A stretch of 64,000 bases of DNA from Posidonia oceanica (GCA_037176725.1 JAZBRS010000050.1:16572001-16636000), one strand, 5' to 3'. Positions 13,301 through 25,600 are shown, counted from the first letter of the stretch. A program made the numbers and translations. The notes: generated by a model not told the origin, from the sequence alone.

Positions 13301-16300
13301 TGTTGCCAACTTAAGTTGTCATATGCGTTGAAGTGTTGCAGATTTAATTATTGAGTTATCAAGGAAAGGGTTCCTATATCATATTCTCAAAGATGTGTCA
13401 CTTGATTTAGAGAGGAAGAGAATGTATGCTAGTTTTAGTAAATTGAGAGAGTTGATAGTAGATGTTAGATATGGATTGTGGAAATTGAAGACGATAGTGT
13501 AATGCAAATATACGTGACCTGAGCAGTAGCCAGTATACTAGACTACACTGCTATCAAAGTTATCTATTGTTTTTTAGTGCACATGAGTTAAGTGTACTAC
13601 TAAATCCTAGTTCTAAGTGATATTTTGGGTAATATAAGAAATATTATAAAGGAAAGTTTAATAGCATGAAAGCAAGAATAGCATGCGATAGTTTCAGTAT
13701 ATCAGAATTAGGATTTTCTGGAAGACAGATTATGTTGGAACCTCTTTTTGTTTATAAACAACCTTTTGTTGGTAATATTTGCATGACCTCAGATGGCAAT
13801 TATGTAAAAATATTTAACCATTCCTTGAAAAATTCAGTGAGGCTGTATTAGTGCATATAGTTATCACTATGTTTTTCTTTTTACTCTTAAGTTTTTAGTC
13901 TTATATATTGAATTATCATTACAACCAATTACATGTTAAAATTTCATATCAATCTGACACTATAACGCCCTTTGACGTAAAGGTCTCAAGCTGTAAAAAC
14001 TGGGAAATTTTTATGTTGTAGACCATGAGTTATGATGTGTGACTAAAGGTGATGTATTAAGATTGAGGCTTGTGCTTTCCTGATCAGTGCCTACAAATTT
14101 TTTGGTTATAGGCCATCAACCCCATTTTGTGTTGCTTACAGTTAACAACATAGAGAACTTAAAATAAATCAATTTTCTTTGCAGGCTCATTTAAGCTCAA
14201 GTAGTTTTTTTTTATAGGTATTTAAGTTCAAGTTGTTATCACCACTAGTAGTGTTACAGTTGTAATTTAGGTCAAATGTACAACCTTAGTCATGTAATCT
14301 TACTTTATCATGTGAATAATTTATCTATGAACCTATATAAGGCTGTTGAAGTATGAACATCTAATTTAAAATCAATTGACTATGAGTGATGAAGGTATCT
14401 ATTTATATATAATCATAAATCCAATCCTCATTTTTTCAATGTAGAACTATTTTAACACTTCCTCTTACTTGTGGTATCTTTTAGGTTCTACAAGTGTTTC
14501 TTTTGGATATCAACTATAACATGGTATTAGAGCCAAAAGAGACTTAAATGGGTCTAAGTCCACACACATCCGTTCATGTCTAAAAGAACCACTTGTAAGA
14601 TCTAAAAGAGGCTATAAGTGAGGAGAAGTGTTGAAATAGTCTTACATTGAAAAAAGTGAGAATTAGACTTGTGGTTATATATATAGATGGATCCCTCTAC
14701 TCATAATCGATTGGTTTTGAGTTGGATATCTGTATTTCAACAAAGGCCTTCTTTGACAGTCTATGTAAGGCCTTTATTTGTAATTTTGCATTCGCAGGGC
14801 ATAAAATTATCCTTTTTCTAGCTTGCATAGTGCATCATATAACTATGTTAAATTTTTTTACGTATTGATTTATAATTTCCCCACCCCTTCCTAATTCAAG
14901 CAAACTGCTATTTTTGGTGAATTATTAAATACGTGTTCCATAAAAAACTCAATTTTCTATTGTTTCTGATAATTCTGCATTTTCAGCATCAATGGTAATA
15001 TTGTTCTCCTGTTGATTTAGGCCATTACTGGAGATTCTATTCTAATAAAATTTGAAAAGGCAAGATGTGCACTCCAAGAAAGTCTTAGACGTGTTGAGGA
15101 TATTGTTCCACATGCCATTGGTGGTCAGGTAGGCAATTTATAAGCTTTTTTTTTTTTTTTGCAAACGGTAGCAATTTATAAGCTATATTAGTCGATCTTT
15201 TTTGTTTCTGATCTTCAGTTCCTTGATTCACATCCTGACTAGACTTATCAACATTATTCCTCGTTCCTTGTAATTGTATCTTCATAAATCTTCTCCACCT
15301 CTGAATCCCATCCTTAACTTTCTGAATGTTGAGCTCATTTACACAATTCACATTCTTGAACACAGTAATAAGTAATTGAATATTCGATCTCCATTTTCAG
15401 TCAGCTACTTCATTGCATGATAATATGATTTAATATAAACAATCTTAACTGTGGTTGGCTAATCAGCTAATTTGGCAACAATATCATGCTTTCCACTAGG
15501 AATTGACTTTTTTGTTGTCACTTCAGATTATGGAAATTGTCAGTGAGCTGGAAGAAACTACATTTGTGTTGGACCAAACTGAAAAGCGGGCAGGGGATGA
15601 AGTAATCCAGCTCCTTCAGAAGGAGAAGAGATTCAATGGCAACTCAAATGACATTGAAGAGCTTGAAACGTTTCACCAAGCAGCTATGCAGTTGGGGATC
15701 ACATCTTCCAGGGCAGCTCTTACAGAGAGGAGAGCTCTCAAAAAGCTCATTGAAAGGGCCCGTGTTGAGGAAGACAAAAGAAAGGAATCAATCGTGGCAT
15801 ACTTGCTTCATCTAATCAGAAAATACTCAAAGCTCTTCAGAAATGAGGTCTCAGATGACACAGATTCCCAAGGATCTGCTCCATGTTCCCCAACAGTCCA
15901 GGGTGCTCTTGAAGAGAGTGATGGACAGGGTGGGAATGCCCATGCTTTTGAGAAACAACTATCCAAACTCTGTTCTTTTAATTTCAAGCCAATTGGGTTG
16001 ACATCTGGAAGCATGACAGCCCCACCAGAGGAATTCAGATGCCCAATTTCCTTACAACTCATGTATGATCCAGTCATAATTTCATCTGGACAGACTTATG
16101 AGCGAGCTTGCATTGAGAAATGGTTCAATGATGGCCATCATACCTGCCCAAAAACTCAGCAGCAGCTCTCTCATTTGTGTTTGACTCCCAATTATTGTGT
16201 CAAAGGTTTGATAGGGAGTTGGTGTGAGCAGAATGGGCTTCCGGTTCCTGTGGCTCCTCCTGATTCACTGGACCTCAACTATTGGAGGTTGGCATTGTCT

Positions 16301-18382
16301 GAGAATGAAGCAACAGATTCAAGATCCATGGGAAGCATAGAATCATGCAAATTAAAGAGTATCAAGGTGGATACGCTAAAGGAAAGTGGTAAAAAAGAAG
16401 TGGACAATGGCATAAAAGGAGAACTCGATGGGGATAGAGCAGGGAATCTAGGCTATAGTCATTCTCAAGATTGTGAAGTGGATGAGTTTGTGAGATATGG
16501 AAACTTGCTATCCATGCTGTACAATGGCAACAGACTACGTGATCAACATGATGCAGTTGAGCAGATAAGGTTCCTCTTAAAAGATGACGAGGAAGCAAGA
16601 ACATATATGGGTGCAAATGGTTTCACCGAGGGCTTGGTTCAGTTTCTGCGCTTGGCAGTTGAGGAAGGAGAAGAGAATTCTCAAAAGGTTGGCACCATGG
16701 CTCTTTTCAACCTTGCGGTCAACAATAACAGGTACAAATGGCCACTAATTACTCCAATTTTATATTGCTTCAAGAAATTCTATCATCTTTCTGCCACTTA
16801 GATTGCTACAATTACAATCCTTCTATGTGATTCTTCTTCGTTAGGTTGCTTGTCTAAGATTTTTGGTATACTTGGAAATTTCAAATAAATGGGAGATCAT
16901 ATCAATTATTAAAAAAAATCCTTGTATTTTACTTTCTTATTTCTTTATATCATTGGAAATTTTCATATATTGATTAAATCACCTGGTAATAGGATTTATA
17001 TTGGATATCAAATGGCTGTTTCAGGTTTTAAATCCTTTTGAATTGTGCAGGCTTACAAATTGCTTAGAGTTTGATTTGTAAATTCCTTTATTTTGCATAT
17101 TGAAATCTTCTTTTAAAGTTCTGAAAATCCTGCTACTGAGAGTAATTGCAAAGCTTTGCAACTGCACAGGCTTACACATCACGATTCCTTATTTTCACTT
17201 GTTATGCCATGCCATTAAATATGTGATTTTGTTTTTTAGATGAGTGCAATGTTTAAAATAGTAAAAATTCGAATTTAAGTTTGTTTATTAATCAGGCAGG
17301 AAATAAAATTGAGACCACACAACTTGTTCCTACACTCCTAGTGAATAGTGATAGTTGAGTTTGTCCTAATGCAGTTGCTTATGAGTTGCCATGTACCTTT
17401 CAATTCACTACTTGCCTATCACAGTTTCTTTGTTCATTATTTACAATATCTGAGAGTTAATACATAAGCTGAAATACGAAATTGATGATGACATCACTGA
17501 TTACATATTTACATTACATTGTCATCGATTATGTGCTGTTCTATATATATTCCTTTACTTTTTCTTAAGTTTTTCTTTGCTGTTGATAGGAACAAAGGGA
17601 TGATGCTGTCTGCAGGAGTAATACCCTTGATGGAGGAGATGATCTCAAATTCTGCTTATGAATCGGCAACAGCCCTTTATCTTAACCTCTCTTGCCTTGA
17701 TGATGCCAAGCCTGTCATAGGCTCAAGCAGGGCAGTTCCTTTTTTGGTTCAGCTCCTTAAAACTGATGACTGTAAAACACAGTGCCGAGCTGATGCCCTC
17801 CATACCCTCTACAATCTCTCAACTTATCCCCCTAACGTCTCTTCCCTCCTATGTGCTGGCATCGTCGATGGATTGCATTCCCTAATATCTGGATCTACTG
17901 TTCATGCTGAAGGTGGATGGGCTGAGAAATCCATTGCGGTCTTCCTAAACCTGGTGTCAAGCAAATTGGGGAAAAAGGAGATCATATCAACACCAGGATT
18001 GGTTGGTGCCATTGCTGCGGTGCTAGACACAGGCGATCCTTCTGAGCAGGAGCAAGCGGTTTCATGCCTCCTATGTCTGTGTAATGGGGATCAGATGTGC
18101 TGTCATATGGTGCTGCAAGAAGGTGTGATTCCAGCACTTGTATCGATATCCGTCAATGGAACACCAAGAGGCAAAGAGAAGGCGCAGAAGCTACTCATGC
18201 TGTTTCGGGAGCAGCGGCAGAGGGAGCCTTCTCCAGTGAAGCAACAACCTGAGAATAGTGACATCAACCGGGTAACAGCCCCAGAAAAGAAGCCTCTAAC
18301 TAAAACAACATCAAAGAGGAAGGTCGGGCGGACATTGACGGCAATGTGGAAGAACAAGCATTTCTCAGTGTACCAGTGCTAG
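1324..18382 (+). CDS. PUB45: U-box domain E3 ubiquitin ligase with ARM repeats (PUB45/PUB6-like)
   Basis: Plant U-box (PUB) proteins transfer ubiquitin from an E2 to substrates held by their ARM repeats. Five exons join in phase: 1324-1374, 13048-13233, 15021-15128, 15527-16731 and 17590-18382, giving 780 aa; the Arabidopsis PUB45 group is about 770. The N terminus [17 protein letters not shown] and the UND-type helical region (residues 18-270, with [12 protein letters not shown]) match this clade. The U-box spans about residues 282-355 ([16 protein letters not shown], then CPKTQQ and PNYCVKGLI). ARM repeats fill about 430-740, and the C terminus ends FSVYQC as in the family. All introns are GT-AG. 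Intron 1 is 11.7 kb and full of retrotransposons; intron 2 carries a foldback element. Reading through the exon 4 donor gives a stop at 16801, so intron retention would lose most ARM repeats. The family assignment is firm; the exact orthologue number is less so. Confidence 0.93.
2080..3185 (-). repeat. LTR (3' by element orientation) of the gag-only element
   Basis: 1106 bp, TG...CA bounded, and clearly homologous along its length to 6022-7114. It contains several near-palindromic TTCGGT..GACCGAA motifs (for example 2701-2714). In the internal sequence just beyond 3185, the minus strand reads AAGGAAAAGAT, a likely polypurine tract. Confidence 0.85.
3545..3880. repeat. Irregular tandem array of a GATATTCAATAA-type motif
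   Basis: The core ATATTCAATAA recurs roughly every 35-45 bp from 3548 to 3830, alternating with AATCAACTT(C/T)ATA stretches. It lies in the non-coding half of the gag-only element. It is very AT-rich and encodes nothing recognisable. Confidence 0.65.
4569..5890 (-). pseudogene. Gag (UBN2 type) of the gag-only LTR element, decayed
   Basis: The clearest frame is 5093-5575, with KYEMFKM.P.ESI.DM..RF just upstream and inside it. This is the signature region of the UBN2/gag-polypeptide family of copia-type elements. A second frame, 4569-5078, is lysine/asparagine-rich and strongly coiled-coil-like ([18 protein letters not shown]), the usual C-terminal half of such gag proteins. The two halves are separated by a stop at 5090-5092, and the N-terminal part up to about 5890 is broken by further stops. 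No CCHC zinc knuckle or pol domain follows. The frame was probably one polyprotein originally. Confidence 0.7.
6022..7114 (-). repeat. LTR (5' by element orientation) of the gag-only element
   Basis: 1093 bp copy matching 2080-3185 with scattered substitutions and small indels, ending CAACA and followed at once by the CAATA target duplication. The visible divergence between the LTRs (many differences per line) marks an old insertion. Confidence 0.85.
7620..7767 (+). repeat. 5' LTR of the copia element
   Basis: 148 bp with TG...CA ends. It contains a small internal tandem repeat of ATATGTGGTCATGTGG. The primer binding site begins at the next base. Confidence 0.9.
8449..9410 (+). pseudogene. 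Copia gag, broken
   Basis: A serine-rich start (from 8449) leads into the retrotransposon gag region with LDGKNYIIW, the typical early gag motif. An arginine/glycine-rich tail ([20 protein letters not shown], about 9110-9190) and a zinc-knuckle stretch [15 protein letters not shown] (from about 9199) complete it. In-frame stops occur near 8671, 8784, 8824 and 9196. Each is one transition away from a plausible sense codon. Confidence 0.8.
9411..12619 (+). pseudogene. Copia pol (integrase, RT, RNase H), broken
   Basis: The GAG pre-integrase zinc finger is visible as [14 protein letters not shown] with CESCQLGKH (9845-9955). The integrase catalytic core is fragmentary (HSDV, then a stop at 10024). 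The RT core from about 11110 has [28 protein letters not shown] and the active-site YVDDILV (11575-11596). RNase H is present from about 12000 ([15 protein letters not shown] near 12285-12305). A 100 bp tandem duplication at 11609-11808 shifts the frame behind the RT active site. Many other stops and shifts are present. Confidence 0.85.
11609..11808 (+). repeat. 100 bp tandem duplication inside copia RT
   Basis: The unit beginning AGAGTAGG(C/T)GTTGA(C/T)GAGAG at 11609 is repeated at 11709, exactly 100 bp later, with a few substitutions between copies. As 100 is not a multiple of three, it breaks the RT frame. Confidence 0.85.
12627..12774 (+). repeat. 3' LTR of the copia element
   Basis: 148 bp and the same length as the 5' LTR, with roughly ten substitutions. 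It is followed directly by the GATGG target duplication and then ordinary intron sequence up to the exon 2 acceptor at 13047. Confidence 0.9.
14344..14742. mobile_element. 399 bp retroelement-like insertion with inverted LTR-like arms
   Basis: AAGGC is duplicated exactly at 14339-14343 and 14743-14747. Between the copies the element starts TGTTGAA and ends TTCAACA. The left arm (14344-14521, 178 bp, ending ATAACA) is followed at once by TGGTATTAGAGCC (14522-14534), a tRNA-iMet-type primer site, as behind a normal 5' LTR. The right arm (about 14565-14742) is not a direct repeat of the left: its reverse complement matches the left arm along its whole length (shared blocks include TTTTTTCAATGTA and ACTATTT(T/C)AACACTTC). 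The result is a foldback of about 175 bp arms around a 45 bp centre. It has no coding capacity and lies in PUB intron 2. Confidence 0.85.
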
Positions 18383-18978
18383 TAATAATCAACCTGCACA
18401 TGTAAATTGCATTTGTATGTTCGCCTTATTGTCTTGGACTTTCTTATTTACTATCTGTACTATATGTCGGCATTCTTTTTTGTTGCCTCACTTTTTTATC
18501 TAGAGATGTATAGCCACGTTTTTGCGACTTTGTGGTGTACATACTGCCTAGTCAACATGCCCCTTAGTTTTCTTTCCTCTTCTTATAGCAAATTGAGCTG
18601 TTTCAGGTTGTCAAGTATCACACCCTCAAATCCTTTCGGAAATAGAGATCACTCTTACGGTCTCATTTGGCTATGGTAGATGCCTGTATTCAGGTTCTCT
18701 TTGGAGCGGTATAGATAGCATTTGGATGCAGTCAGATCGATTCTGCTAAAAATTGTGTCGGCGATCGTCGTTTTCTTAGTCAATTCTCAGATTTTTTGCT
18801 GGAGGTTGTGAGAGTGGACAATCCAGCACCGATCCACAAATTTTTTTTTTGCAATCGGTAGTCATTGCACCGATTCACAAATTGAATAGGGAACTTTGCC
18901 TGTTTGATCGGGTAATCCTGAATATTTATTTTCCCGCATTTAGTATGTAGAAACTGAATATGAATAGTATTTGGAGAC

Positions 18979-19052
18979 GCCCGTCTAGATCAGTAGGTAG
19001 AGCGCACGCCTCTTAAACCTTGTGGTCGTGGGTTCGAGCTCCCCGGTGGGCG
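18979..19052 (+). pseudogene. tRNA-Lys(CUU) pseudogene
   Basis: The sequence can be laid on plant tRNA-Lys(CUU). The acceptor stem GCCCGTC/GGTGGGC pairs fully with two wobbles, a recognisable D arm ends GGTAGAGC, the anticodon region contains CTCTTAA, and a T loop TTCGAGC is present. It is 74 nt instead of 73 because of an extra A in the anticodon loop. One D-stem pair, at least two anticodon-stem pairs and one T-stem pair are mismatched, so it is unlikely to be a working tRNA. A fast-evolving functional copy cannot be fully excluded. Confidence 0.75.
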
Positions 19053-22000
19053 CTCTTTTGATTGTTCATTTTTCAGCTTTTATAGTTTTTTTTCCTCTAA
19101 TTGTAGTCATTTTTGCTCCTGACCTATCACCTGTGGTGGGTCTGCTATAGTGCTATGGCTGTTGTTTTTTTCGTTCTCTAGATTTTCTCATTGAAATTCT
19201 TATTTCACAATTTTCCTAGAACAAACAGATGCACTGCTAAGAACTGATCTCATTCTGCGTTGGCCATTAGGTGATGATCACACATTAGCAAGAACTGGAC
19301 CAAGCCTTCTCAACAAACAATCATGGTCTAGCCTCTGCCAACTAAGAAGTTGTGCGATGAACCATATACTTCTATTTCACCTATCCGATTCACCAATTTA
19401 GTGTAATTTCTTCCAAACAAAGTGGAACACGAAGATTTGTTGTCATCATTACGTGCAGTGCAGTGGACCAACATCATTAAAGAGTTTCAATGAATAAATT
19501 TCTTCTTTTGTGAGAGTTGTCTTCATCATCATCCTCGTTATAATCTTCTTCTTTTACCGAGCTATTTAATACTATTCTTGTGATGGAGTTTTCTGTCATC
19601 CAAAGAAATTTTCTTTAGGTTGAAACTTTTGTCTTGCGCAGTTTATTAAGAAAAATTAATTTTTTGTTAAATTATATCGTTTGTAGTTTTTATGGATATA
19701 CAAAAGAATTTATTTAATTTGTATATCCAATAAACACTTATGAGTTAATCAAAAGACTGTATTGCCCTCAAACAACCACTGCAGTTGCTGGAGTCCGTCG
19801 TCGTCGTCGTCGTCACCTGAATGTACCATTGTCAAAGTCCATTGCCATTAGAATCCGCTGCGGCAGTCGTCAGAGTTCACTACCGATAGAGACCATCGTT
19901 ATCGTTGCTAGAATCTACTCACCGGAGTTCACCGCTAGAGACCACCGTCGCCACTACCAGAATCCAATGCCACTGCTGCCGTCGCCAAAATCTGTTACTG
20001 GAGTCTATCGCTCTCTTCGGTGTTCACCGTTGCCATTGCCAGAATCCACCACCACCATCGCTGCCACCGAAATCCATCGACATTGCTGCCGTCATTGAAA
20101 TCCGCCATCGTCACCAGCTTCTACTGCCACCATCGGAATCCACCACTATTGGTGCCGTCGTCGTCGAAATCTGTTGGTGCCGTCAGAATCAGTCGTCATC
20201 GGTGCCGTCGTTGCTGGCCCCGCCAGCCTTCCCACTGTGGATTTCGACCAACAACGATGGCGACAGATTCCAACAACGGTGGCGGTGGACTGTGAGGAAG
20301 GGAGAGATTTCATGTTGTAATTTTGTTAGATTCATATTGTAATTAAAATTAATTTTTGAAGATATCATTGAAAAATTAAGAGACTAATATTCATAACTTT
20401 TCAAAAAGATAATAACTATTAGTTTTTCAAAAAGCTATCTAATAACTCTTAATACATTAAAAAACTGCAGCCAACTTTTTTAAAAAAGTTCGTGTATCAG
20501 ACATCGTTTAGAAACACTTATTAAACAATAAACATTTAACGTAATAAATTGATACAAAAAAATATTTCCAAACGCTATCTTAATATAAAAGAAAAAACAC
20601 AACCAAGAGTTACCTCGTTAAACCCAAAATAATGAACATGTAGACCATGATTTCTCTTTGGGACCAGGAACTCAACCGATACCATCAATATCGGACCCAT
20701 CCGTCTATCTATAATAATCTCCACATCTATATCGAAACAAAAGTCTCTCTTTCTGTGCACGTTACTCTTGTCCAGGAACAAAAAAATGTATCTGTCATTT
20801 TGCGTTGCGTGGTGTTAATGCATGAAAACTCTACATCCTCAGAGCCGGGGACTGCAGGGAAAAGAGGATAAAATTGATTCATACCATTGTTCTCTTATGC
20901 AGGACGGATGCATACTATACATGTGCAGTGGTCCTGTGAAATATCTTTTTTGATAATGGTCCTGTTAAATGTCATTGCTCAAGTATGGTCTATAGCTTAG
21001 ATGTCAGACATAGCAATTATGTTGTCAGAGAGGATTTCCTCTGAACGTGTTCTAACATCCAAGACATTGCAATCCTCGGACTTAATGCAAACTTAAGTTC
21101 TGAATATTTACCGATAATATCTAGTTCTGATATCTAATGATCTGATCAAAATATACTTGCTATGTGCAATAAGTAAATGCCTTCAAATCAGATTTCCCCC
21201 CTCTTCTACTCTAGTATGTTCTGGACCGGTCTGAAAACAATTTCACCTAAAATGCACATCAATAATGAACAATAAATACAACAAATTTTTAGAATCAATT
21301 CAATTCCCAGAGGTGCTAAACTGGAGGTGCATGTAGGGCCGTATATTGAAAAACTAAGATGAAACAAAATCCTAGGACAATCAAATTCATAATTTTGGAG
21401 TGTTGAATTTGTCATAGCATTCAGTAATTACAGATATGCTAGACTTCCCCAAATTCTAATCACCCACCACTTCCACTTCATTCAAGTATTCAACGTCTCA
21501 AGAATTTAAACATGTCTTATTCCATCACAATAGAAGAACATGGGCAACTCACTTCATAAACTACAGAACCAGCAGCATCTTCTATTCTAATCATCTTCTA
21601 TATGTTGCATGTGCACCATTCCAGGAAGGAGAGTAATCAACCCAAATAATCTTTAAATCCCAACACCCATATGGAATCTTGCCAATATTCCCAGACTCCA
21701 TGTGAAGAAGAGATCACTGTGGTTCCACTGTTTCATGCTTATTAGTACATCAGCATCTCTCAGCGTAAGAACTAGACTTACATTAAAAACAAAACAAAAC
21801 TAGACTTACATATCCAACAAAACAACAAAATCATTAGAAAAAAAAACACTAAACAACATCACAATAATTGGCAGGCACCAGCAAATCCCACTTCCATGCA
21901 CTGTATTTCTTCCCCAGTCTTTACGTCATAACAAAACAGATGTGTGACAAACAAACATCCTCCCTACCATTTTGGTCCTCCCTACTACTAATTATATATC

Positions 22001-22600
22001 CTCTTGCTTTCACCCTACTCCCAAGCCTTCACTAGGCTTCCTTCTTTGGAGTGATCCCACATTGCATTTCGCCCACTCTCCCACTTGTGTCCACCCACCA
22101 CTTGAGACAATTATTGTTTAAGGTCCAGGTAACTTATGGAAGGTCGGATGAGGGGAATGGGGATACCGTACAAGTTATTCCATGGTCCTGGTCCCAGCTA
22201 GGTACTGTAGGTCAAAATGGCAAAACTACTGCAGACTGCAGAGCAGAAAGCAAGCAAGAAAATCACCAATAATATAGTACACTTAGTAAGTAACTAATCC
22301 TATTAATCAGTATCTCAGCTGAATTTACCAATAATAGAAAGTAGGATTCACTACATAATAGAAAGTTACTAATAATAGCAAGAAATTCCACTGCATGGTC
22401 TATTCTTTGGTATTTCAATCTATCCAATGGTTTTTCATGATTTTAATTATTCTTCTGTTATGTTTTCCTTCGGTTTTTCACAAAAAGAAAGGAAAAACTC
22501 ATAATCCAAAACCTAAACAGGATTAAAAGTACATGAACAACAGTAAATCAGTAATGCAAGGAAGAGTCTTCTTGGCATCACCTGATAATTTCCCTCCTGG
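19053..22600. other. Intergenic region between the U-box and receptor kinase genes
   Basis: No gene seen. About 19790-20310 is a diverged trinucleotide-rich stretch: a short perfect (GTC)n run near 19796-19814 followed by irregular copies of a CC(A/G)GAATCCACC-like motif. It is open in several frames, as low-complexity sequence often is, but none resembles a protein. The remainder (20310-22600) is AT-rich and includes the likely promoter of the receptor kinase. Confidence 0.5.
19796..20310. repeat. Degenerate GTC/CCG-rich minisatellite-like block
   Basis: A perfect GTC run leads into about 500 bp of imperfect repeats built on GCCGTCG, GGAATCCACC and GAAATCC. The repeats drift in length and phase, so I read this as an old simple repeat and not an exon. 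Confidence 0.5.
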
Positions 22601-22607
22601 ATAAATA
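22601..22607 (+). promoter_or_regulatory. Possible TATA-like element of the receptor kinase gene
   Basis: ATAAATA lies 66 nt before the start codon at 22673, in front of a C-rich stretch. The spacing would suit a very short leader. Based on position and sequence only. Confidence 0.25.
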
Positions 22608-22672
22608 CCCACCACCACCACTCCCTTCCCACCACCGGACATGACCGATACCATCAATTTCCTGTTCCAGGA

Positions 22673-25600
22673 ATGCCGACTTCCACCTCCTATCCCCACT
22701 TCCCATACTCCATCCAAACACTCCCAATTCTCCTCCTCCTCCTCCTTCTCCTCCTCTTTTCTCGCCGCTATTCCGCCCTGTCACCGGACGGACTCTCCCT
22801 CCTCGCATTCAAGTCCGCCGTCACCTCCGACCCCACCTCCGCCCTCGCCGACTGGGACCCCGACGACGCCGACCCGTGCCGCTGGTCCGGCGTCTCCTGC
22901 GCCAACATCTCCGGCTTCTCCACCCCACGCGTCGTCGCCGTCGCCGTCTCCGGCAAGAATCTCTCCGGCTACATTCCCTCGGAGCTTGGCACCCTCGTCT
23001 TCCTCCGCCGCCTCATCCTCCACAGCAATCTCCTCTCCGGCTCCGTTCCGCCTCGCCTCTCCAACGCCTCGTCGCTGCACTCCCTTTTCCTCTACTCCAA
23101 CAACCTCACAGGAGAGCTCCCGCCCGAGCTCTGCGACCTTCCCCGCCTCCAGAGCCTCGACTTCTCCCACAACTCCCTCTCCGGCGAGATCCAACCGGGG
23201 ATTCGCAACTGCCGGCAGCTCCAGCTGCTGGTGCTGGGCAACAACCGGTTCTCCGGCGAGGTCCCGGCGGGAATATGGTCGGAGCTGGGGAGTCTAACCG
23301 AGCTCGACCTCTCGTCCAACGATTTCTCCGGTCCGATACCGCCGGACCTTGGGGAGATGAAGTCGATGACCGGGGTGATGAACCTGTCGCACAACCGGTT
23401 CTCCGGTGAGATCCCGACGGTATTGGGAAAATTACCAGCGGTGGTCAATTTGGATCTCCGGAACAACGACCTCTCCGGTAAGATTCCGAGGACGGGAGCG
23501 CTCGAGAACCAGGGAGCCGTCTCTTTCCTCGGAAATCCGCATCTCTGCGGGGTACCACTTCCGATCAAGTGCAAGTATCAGGCGGCGCCTTTCTCTACAG
23601 GAAATCAAAGTGTCGGCAGAGGAGGACAGAGTAGTTCCGGTGAGAAAGTAGACAGAAGAAAAAATCTCAGCACGGGTTTGATCATCATGATCTCCGCAGC
23701 CGATGCCGTCGGCGTTGCTCTCATCAGTCTCATGATAGTATATATCTACTGGAAGGTGATGGTACTTTTAATTTAGGTTAATAAAGATACAGTTCTTCTC
23801 TTTTCGAACGAACGAAAAATTTTTATAAACAATTAATACTACACACAGTGATACATAATTGAAGGACAGAGAACGAAACTCACAAGTGATTTGGCACCGT
23901 AGGTGAAGGACAGAGGAAAAGGGCGCGGCTGCACGAGAACGAGCAAGTTGGGCGGAAACGGAGGCGGAAGGCCGTCCATACGAACTCTACTATGTTGTAG
24001 TTCTCCAGCTGGGAGCAATTGCGACGACGAGATGGCGTCGAGGACGATGACGACATTGTCGGAAGAGGAGGAGCAAGAACTAAGAGCGGCGGGAGGGCGG
24101 TTAGTGGCGATCGACAAGGGGCTGGCGTTGGAGCTGGAGGAGCTGCTGGGGGCGTCGGCGTACGTGCTGGGGAAGGGTGGAGTGGGAGGGATGGTGTACA
24201 GGGTGGTGCTGGGGAATGATGGGATGGTGGTGGCGGTGCGGAGGCTTAGGGAGGGCAGCGGGGCGGCGGCGGCGGGAGGGAAGTACAAGGAGTTTGCGTC
24301 GGAGGCGCAGGCGATTGGGAGGGTGAGGCATCCCAACATTGTGAGGTTGAGGGCCTACTACTGGTCGCATGATGAGAAGCTCATCGTTAGTGATTATGTC
24401 ACTAATGGCAATCTTGCAGCCGCTCTAAGAGGTTGGTACGGTACTCTCTTAATCTTCCTCTCAACCATGTTCTCATCACAAGTGGCAAAAATCTCTTACA
24501 GGTCAGCCGGCAAATCAAAATATACATCACTTGTATACAATTTCACTTGCTTCCTTTTGACTTACCAATGAACAACATGCATGTGAAATGATTTTGACCT
24601 CTTCTCGTACATATATAAGAACTCTAGAGGACCCTACTGAATAAATATATATATTCTTGGCACACAGTTTTAGATTCAGGATCGCAATTCTATACAAGGT
24701 TCCAAGTTCAAGATTAATGAAAGATGCTTTCTATCAGGAACCTGAATCCTCTTAGGCTTAGCTCAGCTTAGCTTAGCTTGTAAAAAAAAAGAGTATAATT
24801 TTAAGGTATCTATACTATTTTTTATTAGATAGTTTAACCATAGTGGATGCCAGTTGTGTCTGTCCTGTGTCCACTTGCTTGTCTTATTTGGAGAAGAAAA
24901 CAATATATATAGGTCGTCTTAGAAAAAACAAAGTTTTATTTTATCTCTCCTGACAACACTTAAAGATTGACGTAAGGAGGTGCTTGGAATGTAGCATTGG
25001 AATCACACCACCTAACATTTCGTGTCAGCTTCTGAAAGTTCGACGAGTAAAAAGGACATTCTATTCTGTGCCGTTTGTCACGGCGTCATATAGTACAAAA
25101 TGTCGGCATCTTGCAGTCACAGACTGCAACTACTGAAAATTTCCATCACCTTATTTGATGAACATCGTTTCATATATAGACGATTTGGCCAAAAAAATAG
25201 GTATCATAGAATAAATAGCAACTAACATGACAGTGGCTAATTAGTTTTTGCCAGTACTGTTTGCCGTCGGTGGGCAGGTGACTGGTTTGCTGTTCTCGAC
25301 TCTACGAGTGGTATTTTCTTCTTTTCTCTACGGTAGTAATAATAACATGTAATTGTAAAACAAGGAGAGCCAAGAGCACAAACCAGCCTGGTCTTCTCGA
25401 TAAATTAATCTTGCTTCGCTTCGCTTTCTCAGCTCAAACATTAGTACCCACATGCCATGCACGGATCTGCACTCCAGTTGATTGATATATATTGTCCTCC
25501 GTATCATCAAAAAAAAGAAAAGAAAAAAGGGAAGTCCTCTATGCACATCATGCAGTCTTCGTATGGTTATTACCATTTTTTTGTTCGTTTTTTAAAAGTT

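Noticed and set aside
19829..20342. Overlapping frames in the GTC/CCG-rich block
   Set aside because: Low-complexity repeat open in all three frames; no domain or splice context.
22641..23409. Long open frames overlapping the receptor kinase exon 1 in other frames and on the minus strand
   Set aside because: They are by-products of the GC-rich exon. They are proline/serine- or arginine-rich without any domain, while the LRR frame is unmistakable.
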